Assembly (NCBI GenBank): GCA_023853785.1
Contig: JAJIRX010000500.1
Span: 248,001-312,000 of the forward strand
Source: Psilocybe azurescens
Taxonomy: Eukaryota; Basidiomycota; Agaricomycetes; Agaricales; Agrocybaceae
Direction: 5' to 3'
DNA: 64,000 nt
A program made the translations under genes and the position numbers. Of this stretch, positions 49,583-61,327 are shown in pieces. The notes under the pieces are model-generated. The model made no database searches, was not told where the DNA came from, and saw only the letters and a program-made list of their open reading frames with translations. The first letter of the stretch is position 1. The number at the start of each line of letters is the position of its first letter.

Positions 49583-52500
49583 ATGGCGTCTATAAGGCCC
49601 GTAGGCACAAGATCTTCTCTCTTCTCCCATTCAGTTCCGTTATTTTATGCCTGCTACTTGCTTAAATCGGTCCAAACCCCTCAATCGACCGCGTAAGTTC
49701 CGAAAGTAACGTTCCTTGAAAGAAATCTCAAATCGTGCCTTAGAATCTACATTGGGAGCACGCCATCTCCTCCCCGAAGGATTAGGTCAACTGTTATCCT
49801 TTTGTATCTGCCATTCATTGAACTGAAAGGTTATGCCGCAACAGGCAGCACAATGGGGAGATTACTGCAGGAGCCAAAAAGACTCGCTCGAAACGGCCAT
49901 GGATTATGCAAATGATAGTATACGGATTTCCTTCACGACTAGTAGGCTTATTCCTCGTCTCAGTTCCCCCTTTCACACCTGAAGTTTTCCTTTAATCAAA
50001 GGCCGCTCTCCAATTCGAATGGGCATGGCAGCACCCTCACAGATCTCGTCACCTACGCGATGCTAATGGAAACATATTTGGCAGTCGTGCCGCTAAATTG
50101 GTTAAGAAGAATGTTACGTGAGTATCCTCTGTGCCCACGAATATTCTGTTTTACCCAATGCATCCGTCGTTTCCAATGTTAGAATTGTCCGGACAATGAT
50201 ATCAACACACCCATTTAATACATGGCCGCTTCACGTCAAAATATTCACCGAAGAAGTTGCTAATCAGTGGCGAGCGGCTGACGCGGACGGCAGACTACCA
50301 TTGCCCCTAGGATTCACGTATACTGTGGAGTTGGAGGGCGTTGATGGCCAGTCTGGTCATCCAGGTTCCGGGCGTAAGGGTCCTATAAGCGTGGATGACG
50401 GTCAGTGTTTCCATTTGAATACGCGCTTCATCTTTATACCTGTGGACCCTCATGCTCTCCTTTGATTTCCCGTGGCTTTCTTTAGCTGAATTCACTTCTG
50501 AAATACTATCCAAAAGCAGAAAAATCGTAGATTCGGGCCGTGCTTTGAATTGCTCAATATGCCATGAGCCAATCGAGAATTTCTCAACTGTAGGTACGTC
50601 TAAAGCTCGCCCATTCAATCCATCTGCTTACATGTATTCAGGAACCTACGAAATCAGGTCTCTGTCCGTTTTCAACTTGCGAAGCCGTCAGTCACCTGGA
50701 CTGTCTGTCCCACCATTTCATAAAGGAGCAACCTGAAGTCACAACAATGGTTCCCAGAGGTGGCCACTGTGTTTCATGTAGCAACTACATTCTTTGGGGG
50801 ACATCGTTCGCGGGTGTTACCGTCGACTACCCCTGCGGACCCAAGTGGAGAGCATCCAGATGTTGTCACCGACGATATGTTCGTCTCGGATGACGACAGC
50901 GAAGATCAGATAAAAACACCAAAAGCGCAAAGGAAAAAACGGAGTACTTCCCTTGAAAAACGACGCAAGTCGGCAAAACAAATTGGGAAAGCTAACAAAG
51001 GATCACAAAGTAGTGAAGGCGAGTCTTTCGATTTCAACAATATCTCCTCAAGCTCGGAAGGCGAAAATCCGACATCACTGAAGAGGACGCCAGGACGGCC
51101 ACGGAAAATTATACAAATTTCTACTCCACCAATGACACCGATTTCACCTTTAACCGGAAACCTTGTACCACAATCTCCCACCCAGTATGACAGAAAGAAG
51201 AGGAAAGGCAAAGAAAGGGCCATGGAGACAGCGCCAGACATTGAAAGCATTTACAGCAACATTGCTTTGAGATCGGACAGTTTGTCACTGTCACCCATGA
51301 AAAGAAGACCCGGCAGACCTCGAAATAATTCGCCTTTGCCATCTTCTGTCAAAACATCAACAATTCCGTCCACGGGAACCAAAAAGAAGACAGCTACCTC
51401 CATCACGTCCAAACCTCGTAAATTAACGGGAAAGAAGAGCAGCAAGACATCATCGGCTGAATCCTCGTTGTCCAGTAGCGAGGGCGAGTTTTTTGATTTC
51501 GATAATATCGCATCAAGTTCGGAAAGTGAGCCTTCACCTGTGAAAGCTAGAGTAGGGAGACCCCGAAAAATTGTGGGATTCTCGGCTCCTAGGATTCCAT
51601 TGGCTATTATACCATCTCCGAAAACTAGGCTACGAACACCAAGTCCTCGAATAGGCACAGGCGTTAGTAGTAAGGAACGGATTACAGGGACATCTGTCGT
51701 ACCCCATGCTCCAGAAATCATTGATCTTACGATTTTTACTGCCAATCCAGACAGCAGCTCTTCGACCGGCAAGGGAGCTCGAGGTCGACCTCCAAAAGAC
51801 CGTCAAGTTATCGGTGTTGCTGATACGAGCCCAGACGCTTGCTTGTCATCTGGAAAGAAACGTCCAGGGAGACCAAAGAAAAACATAACAAGTTATTCAA
51901 GTCAGGCTTCTAGCTCTAACAGCGGCTCTTCTCTGGCCAAAAGAAGACTCGAGGTCGACCTCTGAAAACCAGAATTGGCCTTATGGATAAGGTTTCGGGT
52001 TCTGACGGCGTCTCCTTTGATAAGGACTTGGAGCCACCTCGAAAAGGTGTTACGGATATTCCGTCGAATCCAGCCAGTGGTTTGCCATCTGCCACCAAAG
52101 GGGCCCGAGGTCGACCTCAAAAAACCATTGCAAAACCTACAAACGATGCTTCCAATTCAGGCAATAGGTCGTCCGTCCCAAAGAATGCTCGAGGCCGACC
52201 TCGAAAGAACATACCTAGCTCTCCAACTGTTGCTTCGGGCTCAGTTGATATATTGTCCTCAGGGGGGAAAATCTCGAGGCCGGCCTCTAAAATCTTGTGA
52301 ACCTTCAATGACGTCACCACTAGCATCTCCCAAGCTACATAAACCACTGCAACAAGCCCCCATACCTGACCCCATACTTGACCCTAAACGAAAATATCAC
52401 CATTCAGCAGCCCCATTGCAAGCGCCGGCTGGTTCAAATGATATGTTTAGGCCTATCCCAGCAGGATCTAAAATAATGACTAGTGCTGATCCTCAACGGG

Positions 52501-52672
52501 CTCCCAAACCATCGTCGTTATCTAAACAAAAAGTCCAATCTCACCTAGCAGCTGGCTAGAACATGGCATTGAACAAGCTATGTCTTCCCATCATATAGCT
52601 AACGTTTCTAAACCGCTTCATAATAGAAGACTTCAGAAAGAGAACGCTGAGATAATTGTACTGTCAGATTGA
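49583..52672 (+). CDS. SLX1: structure-specific endonuclease subunit SLX1 with AT-hook tail
   Basis: Catalytic subunit of SLX1-SLX4, which cuts branched DNA such as Holliday junctions. It begins [17 protein letters not shown]. The GIY-YIG nuclease reads [56 protein letters not shown] and [28 protein letters not shown]-type zinc domain follows: [23 protein letters not shown] and [12 protein letters not shown]. Six exons join cleanly up to 50795. Then a disordered tail of about 600 residues carries nine AT-hook-like motifs and ends [10 protein letters not shown] at 52672. The tail changes frame at about 50796-50800, 50820, 51940, 52265 and 52553, yet AT-hooks continue in each new frame, which argues for missing bases rather than separate genes. 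Confidence 0.85.
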
Positions 52673-52850
52673 TATGTATGCATAGCTTTCATATCTTATA
52701 TTAGTTCGATATATACATAACCGCTGCCATTTAATATATATAATACAGTGATGTATATGCGTAATAGAAAGCACATGTATGAGGAAACAGGACAGCAAAC
52801 TCGAATCTGGACAATACATAAAACAATAGCGAATTTACCAAGGGAGCATA

Positions 52851-55800
52851 TCAGATGTCAAGTTCCTTTAGCACCTGTGCGTGAATGGCAGATGTAAGAA
52901 CGCCAACACTACCACCATTACAAACAACTCCAACATCAACGGCGGCAATCTTGCCCACTGCCAACTTCCCAGAGGCCAAACCCTCGCGTACTGCTTCTGA
53001 AACGATTTCACGCAGCCGAGGTATGGGCTGTAGGACCAACCCATCGATTAAAGGATCCTTTTTCCCCACATCAAACAATGAATGGGATGCATCAAGAATC
53101 GCAATCCTCTGGGAAGTCATCAGCCTGAAATCCAGAGCATGTCTGGTGAGTTAAAATGTCAAAATTAGTGTACAGATATAAGCAGAGATGGATGCGTACT
53201 TTAGATCACTGTACAAAAGACGATACCATCCTGCTGCCTTAGCAAATACATCGATATGCTTGCCTCGCTCATTACATTCTTGGCGGATCTTATGTAACTC
53301 GACGACGATTGGCAATGTGTCCCTTAGTAAAGTTACTAGATAATGAAGGGAAGGGGCCAGGCGACCATGCGCATGTCTTAAAATATCGCGTAAAAACGGT
53401 TCCGCATCTTCATGAGGATTGAAAGCATCGAATTCGATATCGGTCTCCATTGCATCTTGAAGTTCGATGCGCGAAAACTCAAGATCAAAGCTGCCCCCTG
53501 TAGGCGAAAGTTGATCTTCGCAAGTAATGGAAACGGTATAATTCTGAGAGAGGAACAATGTCAATTTGCGCGTACGAAAGATAGAAAATAGAACATAAAA
53601 TACCTGAGCGTAAGCAAATTCAACAGTCTGCAGGTCAAACGACAGTAATCGGACATCACGCCATTTCGCATGGTTAGACATTTGTGCGACTGTAAAAGGT
53701 GAGCAGATTATGACTTTCTCGGGTTGACGACTGACCTTCTCTTGCAATAACAACCATCTTCGAAACTCTTGCCCATTCTTCCAGAAATTCGTCAACACAT
53801 GTGTTAACATTCTCGGATAGGAATGAAACAACAGCTTCTGTGGTGTCGTAGATAATTCGCTTCGAAGGGCGGATGACAGCACTGCCGCTCGCTTTTTGCC
53901 CATAGGTTGCTGAACATATTTCAGCTTCACACATGTCACCACCTGGGTGATGTAAAGCGGGTCAGTAGATTCTTAGACTGGAATGCTGTGCTACCCTACC
54001 TGGGCCTTTTCATTCGACCACCAGTTCAAGGGTATAACTCTTATATTCGGCATTGCCGCTTCAGCAGCAGGAGCTCCAGATAAGATATGTTCTGACTGAA
54101 CGCATAAAGCAGGAACGGAACGGGCCAGAGATGACTGTATCCAGGCAAGCTCTGGCGTAATCGAGGAACTAGTCGTAGGGTTGACATGAGTGAACGGGAT
54201 TCCACGTATTTTAAATTGTCTTTCGACATTGATGAACGCGACACGAGCGCTACGAAGGTGTCAGCACAATATCGGTTTACATGGGGGTGAAGGATTACCT
54301 GCAGTAACTATATAGCTCTCGTAACCCTTGTGTATCTAGGTTGAAACTATAACGTTTTTCATCAGAAGGGCATTGCGGACGGTTATAGTCGACTTACCGT
54401 GAAGGCGAGCCTGTCTTATCTGTCTGATCTACTGGTAAAGCCTGATCCCCTATCTCATCATGTTTGATGTTGGCTTGTGAATTAGAATGGGGAGCCGAAG
54501 GGAACGCTGCTTCGCGAATCCGATCAAAATCTAGCCAAGCAATATCTTCCATGACCATGGTCGTGAACGGAGCATTTTGAATAGGTTTGGCCGTAATTAG
54601 CGCATATTTGAATCGTTCTTCTGCCACCACAAGTACAAGATAATGGCTGGGAAAATTGGAGAGCTGAATAAAGAGTGACCAAATATGCTCAGGACCTAGT
54701 TTCTCCATTTCTGTCTCGCGTAGTGTCAGCACGAAAAAGATACGGTGAATGTTTAACCAATTGACCTTGTTTAGAGAAACTGCGCCTACGATAAACTTGC
54801 AAGCCAAGGTAGTTTGCCTTTTGTTCGGCGAGATCGATGATCGTCTGAATAGCAAATAATAAGCACTCATTCGAATAGTGTTGCCAAAAACTTACTGTTC
54901 CGCGCAAGCTGAATAAGGCTTCAAACAAAGCGGCCGGATTCTCGTTCAGTCTGTCAGTCACAACTCTGAATCGAGGGCCACGGCCGGCAGCAGCGAGATC
55001 ACCAGTATCTCTCAGATCTAGCTTTCCCGTCCTCGGGTCTATCGTGATAATGACAATTTCTTCATCACATAATTGCACTCGTAGAGCTTGAACATTGTCT
55101 GCAATAAAGAAAACCATAAGTATATATATTTGACAAGGTAGACCGGTATACCTTCAAGGACGAGGGCCGCCCCGCCTGGTTGGGAGAATACTTTATTTGG
55201 TCCATGTTGTAACTGGTTTCGGAAGCTTTGCAATAGAGCTTTCGTGTGTTGCTGAATTGACATGCGCAAAGGTGTTCAAAGTCCAGGTTATCGGCATCCT
55301 GGCCCAGATATCAAAATGATGCAAGGGAAGGAGGTAAAAATGCCTACAATTTTTAACACGCTTTCCGGAAGAGACGCATCTTCTGGCGAAATGACAACCC
55401 CCAAAGCCCCTCTGCTTGGTTCCCATTCGACAGAAAATTTGAGACCTTCGACTTCATCAGAGGGTTTCGCATGGCCTAACTTGGCTTTTTGTTGTAGACG
55501 GGCAGCCACTCGTTGCCTGGAAGTACGAGCAGGCCCTGGGCCAGTCTGCGGGGGTGCGTGTGTTTCGATAATGGATATGGTAAATGTACCACCAAGAAGT
55601 GGTATTCTCTGATTGCGTCCAGGAGTACGTCTCAAGAGAAATCAATTCACACTCTAGATCAAGATGAAACCACTTACAACCAATACAATGCCCGTAAGCT
55701 TTTCCTGTCGGGAGTCATTTCTACCTTCAAATACTCAGCCCATCCCAGGGATCTCATACGCTCAGCCTAGCTGTAACAATTAGTTTAGTTCAAAGATCTT

Positions 55801-57213
55801 CACAAGGTCCTTACTTGATACCACAAAATTTCAAGTTGATACGACAGAGACATCATTTCTGTACATTGAGATGGCATAAGATTAATTGGCAAAGAATAAC
55901 AGGGAAAAACGTACGTAGAAAATTATACACGCGCACGAGAGGCGTATCAATTACACCCTGAGGTAATCGGGGTCTAGGCGGTGCTTCAGGCGCTGGCGGT
56001 TCTGGCGTCGGTCCTTCGTGATAGTAGCCCAGTCGATTGTCTGCCTCGTCTGTTATGTGCTGTTTGATGACACCCACAGGGATCCGAGGAAATTCTATTG
56101 CGACGGCTCAAACAAAATGCGCAATGAATGGCCAAAGATCACACCTTGTAACCCTGTAAGATCTCCCCCCACATTGATCAGAAACTCTACATGGGTGCAA
56201 AACCAACCCGAGGTTTTATCCGCTCCTTGAAGGCATAGAGAAGCACTGAATAATTTCGGGACAGTAAAATGTACACGACCGCTGGCTGTAGAGACAAGGA
56301 GTCAGTCAGCTCATGGGACTCGAAGGTATGGAGTACTTGCTCTCACCTATACGATAGTCTGACATCTCTACTGGAATTATTTCAGTCATGCGGAGACGAT
56401 AGCGAATGGTTTCTTCCATGTCGAGAAGGGTTTTGTCGACCTCCGCATCTGTTAAGGGGTGGGCGGTATCGCTAATTTCTAACATAAAGCGAATGATGAA
56501 CTATAGTTGCAAAGAGGCTGAAATACATACCTTGATACAGGTAGGAAGCCGTAGATACGATCCTTTGGTAAGCACGTCCAGGGAAGTAAGAAGATCATGA
56601 TTGCGAAGTCTGAGATAAACTATAAGGGAGAGAATAGGATTGAAGTAAATGTACGCACCTTGCAGGATCTAGGGATTCTTTTCCGTAGTTTAACCCTCTT
56701 ATAGTGTCTTCAAATTGCTGATTCTGCGTCATAAGAAATGCCGTGATGTTCTAAAGAGCCGTAAGACAGATATTGCAGACACATGTAGGGAACTCAACCT
56801 CACCATGCATTTCTGAACGGCATCTGCATCCCGAGACCATTTGGCAACAGCATAGAGTTTGACGACTTGTTTTTAGTTTGAACAACCCAGTCGGCCAGCT
56901 TGCGCTTGCGAGCTTCCTTCGACATATTGGGCATGCTTATGTACCAGCAACAATTGGATGAGTTAGAACAACAAGAATGCCGCACAACTCACGTTTCTGC
57001 ATATTCCGACAGTTCTGCGTAGATTGACTGAACAACACGCGAAATGAGATCTCCTAGAGAGATCTGGCTATCGAGAACGACCGGGAGCTCCTTCTCCAGC
57101 TCTTCTATTGAAGGCTCCAAAGACTCGTCTTGGTGAATGCCATTGGAATATACGCCTATGAGAGTGGGTTGAGAATCAACGGCCATATCGTTTTGAGCAA
57201 TAGAGTCCATCAC
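52851..57213 (-). CDS. MED14: Mediator complex subunit 14
   Basis: Backbone subunit that links the head, middle and tail of Mediator, the coactivator of RNA polymerase II. Starts MDSIAQNDMAVDSQPTLIG. The Med14 N-terminal domain follows: ELPVVLDSQISLGDLISRVV, KLYAVAKWSRDADAVQKCM, DTIRGLNYGKESLDPARLRN and HDLLTSLDVLTKGSYLRLPT. A Pro-rich linker (PTPEPPAPEAPPRPRLPQGV) and a long C-terminal part with many introns come next, ending AIHAQVLKELDI at 52851. One A is missing at 56870-56874 and one at 53893-53897; the latter separates YVQQPMGKK from ASGSAVIRPSKRIIYD. The gene is essential in yeast, so these are probably sequence errors. It diverges from the SCY1-like gene. Confidence 0.88.
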
Positions 57214-57549
57214 GATCTTGAGTTATTATGTTGGAATTCACTGCATGGGTATCGGTGGCTTATAAGAGAGGAAGAGGTCGGGGGTGGGGATGTTGTGGTT
57301 GAACGTTTGCGTTGAAGGATGCTCTTTTAGACAATGACACTTGAGTTTGCCGTATTCAAATGCGGACAGCACATGATCGATATGATCGCGGCTGTGCCAC
57401 TAATAAGTTAACAGTCAATTCATGAACTACGCCCGGAGTCACCTTTGTAGCTGTACATCAGGACGCCTGCATCTGCTGTTATCTAGTACACCACCTCTTC
57501 CAACACACTCGAAAGAACGGGAATCTTGGTCTCAAAATCCTGAATTATC
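57214..57549. other. divergent promoter between MED14 and the SCY1-like gene
   Basis: 336 bases with no gene. A pyrimidine-rich strand lies before the SCY1-like start. Confidence 0.5.
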
Positions 57550-60500
57550 ATGGATTATCTTCGTACTTTGGGGTCTGCCGCCGTATCAAGCCTGGTCCAA
57601 AAGTCAGGGTTGAACCTACCTTTTTCTCTTGGATCAAAGCTTGCACAGGTGGAGGGATACTACACAATATACGATGCAACCAAACGGGTACATCATGCGC
57701 CTTATTATATACCTACATATATTCATTTCTGCTTTCAAGGATGATGGCAGTCTGGTATCTGTTTTCGAATACGACTTCAGCGACTCAAAGAAGAATTCGA
57801 AGCCATTTGCACAAAATGCGCTTCGCAAGCTACGAACTACGCGTCATCCTGATGTTCTTAAATTCATGGACGCTGTAGAATCCGATACCAGCATCTACAT
57901 CATGACCGAACGCGTTCGCTCACTATCGAGCGTTTTGCCTCAGTATTCGAGCAAAAGCGCCCAAGAAAGGGAGGACTGGCTTCTATGGGGATTGCATCGG
58001 ATCTCAGTAAGTGGTCTTTAGCATACTTTTGATGGTTTTTTGACTACGCCCAAGGTAGCGCTTACTTTCTTAAACGATCAATGTCTTTCAACCCACGGGA
58101 AAATATGCCCCTGCTCTATCTTCCTTTCACCCTCTGGTGAGTGGAAACTCGGAGGTTTCGAATTGCTCAGCAACCCGAAAGATGAAGGTGCCCTGTTATA
58201 TGTAAGGGTGTCGCTTGCTTAAACTCCCCAAGGTTGACGTTTTAAAACAGACGATGGGGGTCTCCTTCCGGGCTCGGCTGCATGGGCGTCCCCTGAAGTG
58301 AAAAAGAGCGGATGGTCGACTCTCAAAGAGTGGGTGATGATCATCTCTTCCTTGAAGCTATTCCTTACTTGGTGTTAGGGCTGACCCAGCGTGTGCGGAT
58401 GCATACGCACTCGGATTGCTACTTCACGCTGTTTTCAATCCTACTCACCCGCCTCCTCCGACTGCAGAACCACCGCATTCACCGCCTGCGCCTACATCTC
58501 GTGGAGCTATACCATCATCTGTCTTTCCTTCATTCAAGAAACTCTTGAACCCGAACCCGAAAGGTCGTCTGAGCGTTAAAGCTTTCCTCGAAATTGGGAT
58601 GGCGGAAACGGGATTCTTCTTTAATAATCGTCTCGTGAAAGTGTGTTCCGGGTTGGACAACTTTGCTTTGGCCAATGAAGCAGAGAAAAACATGCTGTTG
58701 AAGTGAGAACGTTTAGCACCAGTGTTCCGTCCATCTAAACTCATTTGACGGCGAGAACTCTGAAAGAATCCGCCTCTTCTTTTCCTCCAGAATTTGCGTC
58801 CTATCGAGTTCTGCCTTCATTAATCTCTGCACTGGAATTTGGAGGCGCATCAGCAGCCACCATTCTTCCTTTGGTCCTCCATTTCGGTGCCAACACGCCC
58901 CCTGAAGATTATCCGAAAGTGACACTAGCCCCCATAATCAAACTATACGCCAGTCCTGACCGAGGCACTCGTATGGCGCTACTAGAACATCTGCCAGAAT
59001 ATATCGATAAACTGGACAAAAAGGCTGTTAGCGACAAAATATTCCCTCATCTGGTGAGTAAGCTGTCATCATCTGAATTATACTTCGCTGATAGGACGAC
59101 TTTCAAGCAACTCGGATTCTCAGATACGGTTGCTATTATTCGAGAGGCAACCGTCAAATCGATTATTCTTTTCGCTCCAAAGGTATGCAGAAATAAATTG
59201 TCCCAGGCCTACCATTATTTATCAAATCACGCCCAGCTATCTGATAGAATCATCAATAACGACCTACTGCGGCTCCTTGCCAAATCCCAGACAGACCCGG
59301 AACCCTCTATTAGAACGAATACCTGCATTTTGATCGGGAGGCTCGGTCCAACTTTAGGATATAACACAAAGCGCAAGGTTCTCGTACCTGCGTTTTCAAG
59401 AGCGCTGAAAGATCCATTTGTCCATGCTAGAGTGGCGGGGCTTATGGCCTTTATGGCTTCGATAGATTGTTTCGAAACCCCGGAGTTGGCGTCAAAGGTC
59501 ATTCCCAACATGGCATTCACATTGGTGGACGACGAAAAGTAAGTCTGAAGATATTAAAAGGTCAGGCTTACCCAAACCACTCAGGCTAGTACGTGACCAG
59601 GCTTTCAAAGCTTTGGAGATCTTCGTTAAAAAGCTCGAGGAGCACGCGTCGCATATGGTCAGTCTTTCAATTTTCAATTTCTTGGTCCTATTAATACATT
59701 GGCGTCAAGCCTGAAACGGCCGTTCTTAATATCGATACCCCTGGTGGGCTCTAGTCCCGCTCCAGCGACCTTGGTGAATTCGGCCGCTGGTGCCGCAAGC
59801 TCTCTGGCAGGTTGGGCTATTACCAGCCTTGGAAAGAAGGTAAATGTTTCCTTACTCGTGTTTAGTTACAATCCTTATTTCATGGTTAGATGGCCACATC
59901 AGAATTGCTAGCCCCTATAAGTTCTGCAGCAGGGAAAGAATTGGAGCGTCCTGTATCAGCCCCTGATACTTCTTCATTAAGCAGTCACATCGGAGAACTA
60001 TCACGTCCATCTTTCGCAACGCCTGTGAATTCCTCTCAGACTATACCAAACTCTCAATCGGCATCGAAGACAAAACCCATGCAACTTGGTGCAAACAAAG
60101 CTCCAATGAGCGCAAGTTTGAGTGCTTTGGCCGACCAACTAGAGGATGAAGCTGCTGCGTCTGCTTCAGTCGAAGGCAACCCTTGGGGCTCAGACGACTT
60201 GATTGATGTTAATGCAGATGAGGGTGACTGGAGTGAGTTTCACAAGGATATATGTTTTTAACTTATTCTTAATCCTTTCCAAGGTGCCTTTGAAACTGCT
60301 CCTACCCAACAAAAAGTTCAAACACCTTCCCCAGCTCAGACATCCTCCTATAATCACGCTATCTCACAATGGTCGTCATCCTCCTCTTTGGGATTGAGTG
60401 CTCCAAACACCAGACCGACGCAACATTCTTCGGAAACTAATAGAATACCGATCATACAAAGAGCCGTCTCACCTATCCCACGTCCCTATTCATCGCAGTC

Positions 60501-60780
60501 GTCTCGTCCAACGTCTCCCCCTCAAGAAACAGGCTGGGAAAATTCTGGAGACTGGGAAACCACAGACTCTAAGCATTCTGCAGTAGCAAGCCCTCGTGGT
60601 ACTGGGGCGGTGCCAGTGACTCTGAGCAAAGAAGACAAGGCTCTAGAAATGGCAAGACGAAAGGAGGAACGCAAGCAGGTGAGTAGTAACTTGAGGAAAT
60701 GTTCTCTAACTTCTGACCACAAGTGAATGCAGCGCATTGCTATGCTCAAAGAACAGAAAAAGACCGCCGGAAAGATATGA
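57550..60780 (+). CDS. SCY1-like pseudokinase (SCYL1/Cex1 type)
   Basis: Cytosolic kinase-like scaffold linked to COPI traffic and nuclear tRNA export. Starts MDYLRTLGSAAVSSLVQKSG. The kinase-like domain (YTIYDATKRDDGSLVSVFEY, RHPDVLKFMDAVESDTSIYI, ALTFLNDQCLSTHGKI) lacks the catalytic HRD and DFG residues: the matching positions read STHGKI and LGGFEL, as in other family members. HEAT repeats follow (LPSLISALEFGGASAATILP, TNTCILIGRLGPTLGYNTKR), then a disordered tail with EGNPWGSDDLIDVNADEGDW and a basic coiled end (EMARRKEERKQ, MLKEQKKTAGKI). The frame needs one extra G at 58332-58334 to join GWSTLKEW to CADAYALGLLLHAVFNP. All other joins are clean. Confidence 0.87.
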
Positions 60781-61327
60781 GGTTGATGTTTCTGTTCTTT
60801 TACTCTATATACATACCCAATTTTAGGTCCTTTAGAGTATGTAATCCTTCAGTACTTGAGTCATGACGCCATACATTGTGTCATGTCTGGCGTTGGCCTC
60901 TGCTATCCTATTACCCCTATGTGTACTATTTTTATCTCTGCCCAACCGTGATATTCAAGTGCAAAATAGCAAACACCGTGGTACGCAGTCGTCATTTACG
61001 ATCGCCTTCTGCACAGTTGAGTGCACCTGTATACACATCATAAACCCCTCCATGATGTTCGTAGTTCCAATGGTGGCTGTGGACTCGGAGGGGCAGTGAC
61101 CGGAATGCTGCCTGCACTTCTTGGCGTTGCAATATCAGTTGTGCCTGAAGCTAGTTAGGTTGATCAATTATAATCTTGTACAACGTTTTTCCACGATGGC
61201 ACTTTCTCCACCTGCCCGTCGACTCGCGTTAGGCCACTTGTCTTCTCTTTCGCGCTTGGAGTCGAGGTCGCCATACCTTTTCTCCCTTCACCTGTTTCCA
61301 AGCTACTTGCCGTGTCATAGATGAGAA
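60781..61327. other. intergenic region
   Basis: Two short open frames (60863-61099 and 61121-61324) carry no motif. The second ends directly at the next start. Confidence 0.45.

Noticed and set aside
50760..51965. The 401-residue open frame as an independent AT-hook protein
   Set aside because: It begins inside the SLX1 zinc domain in another frame, and AT-hooks continue in further frames downstream. It is better read as the SLX1 tail with missing bases.
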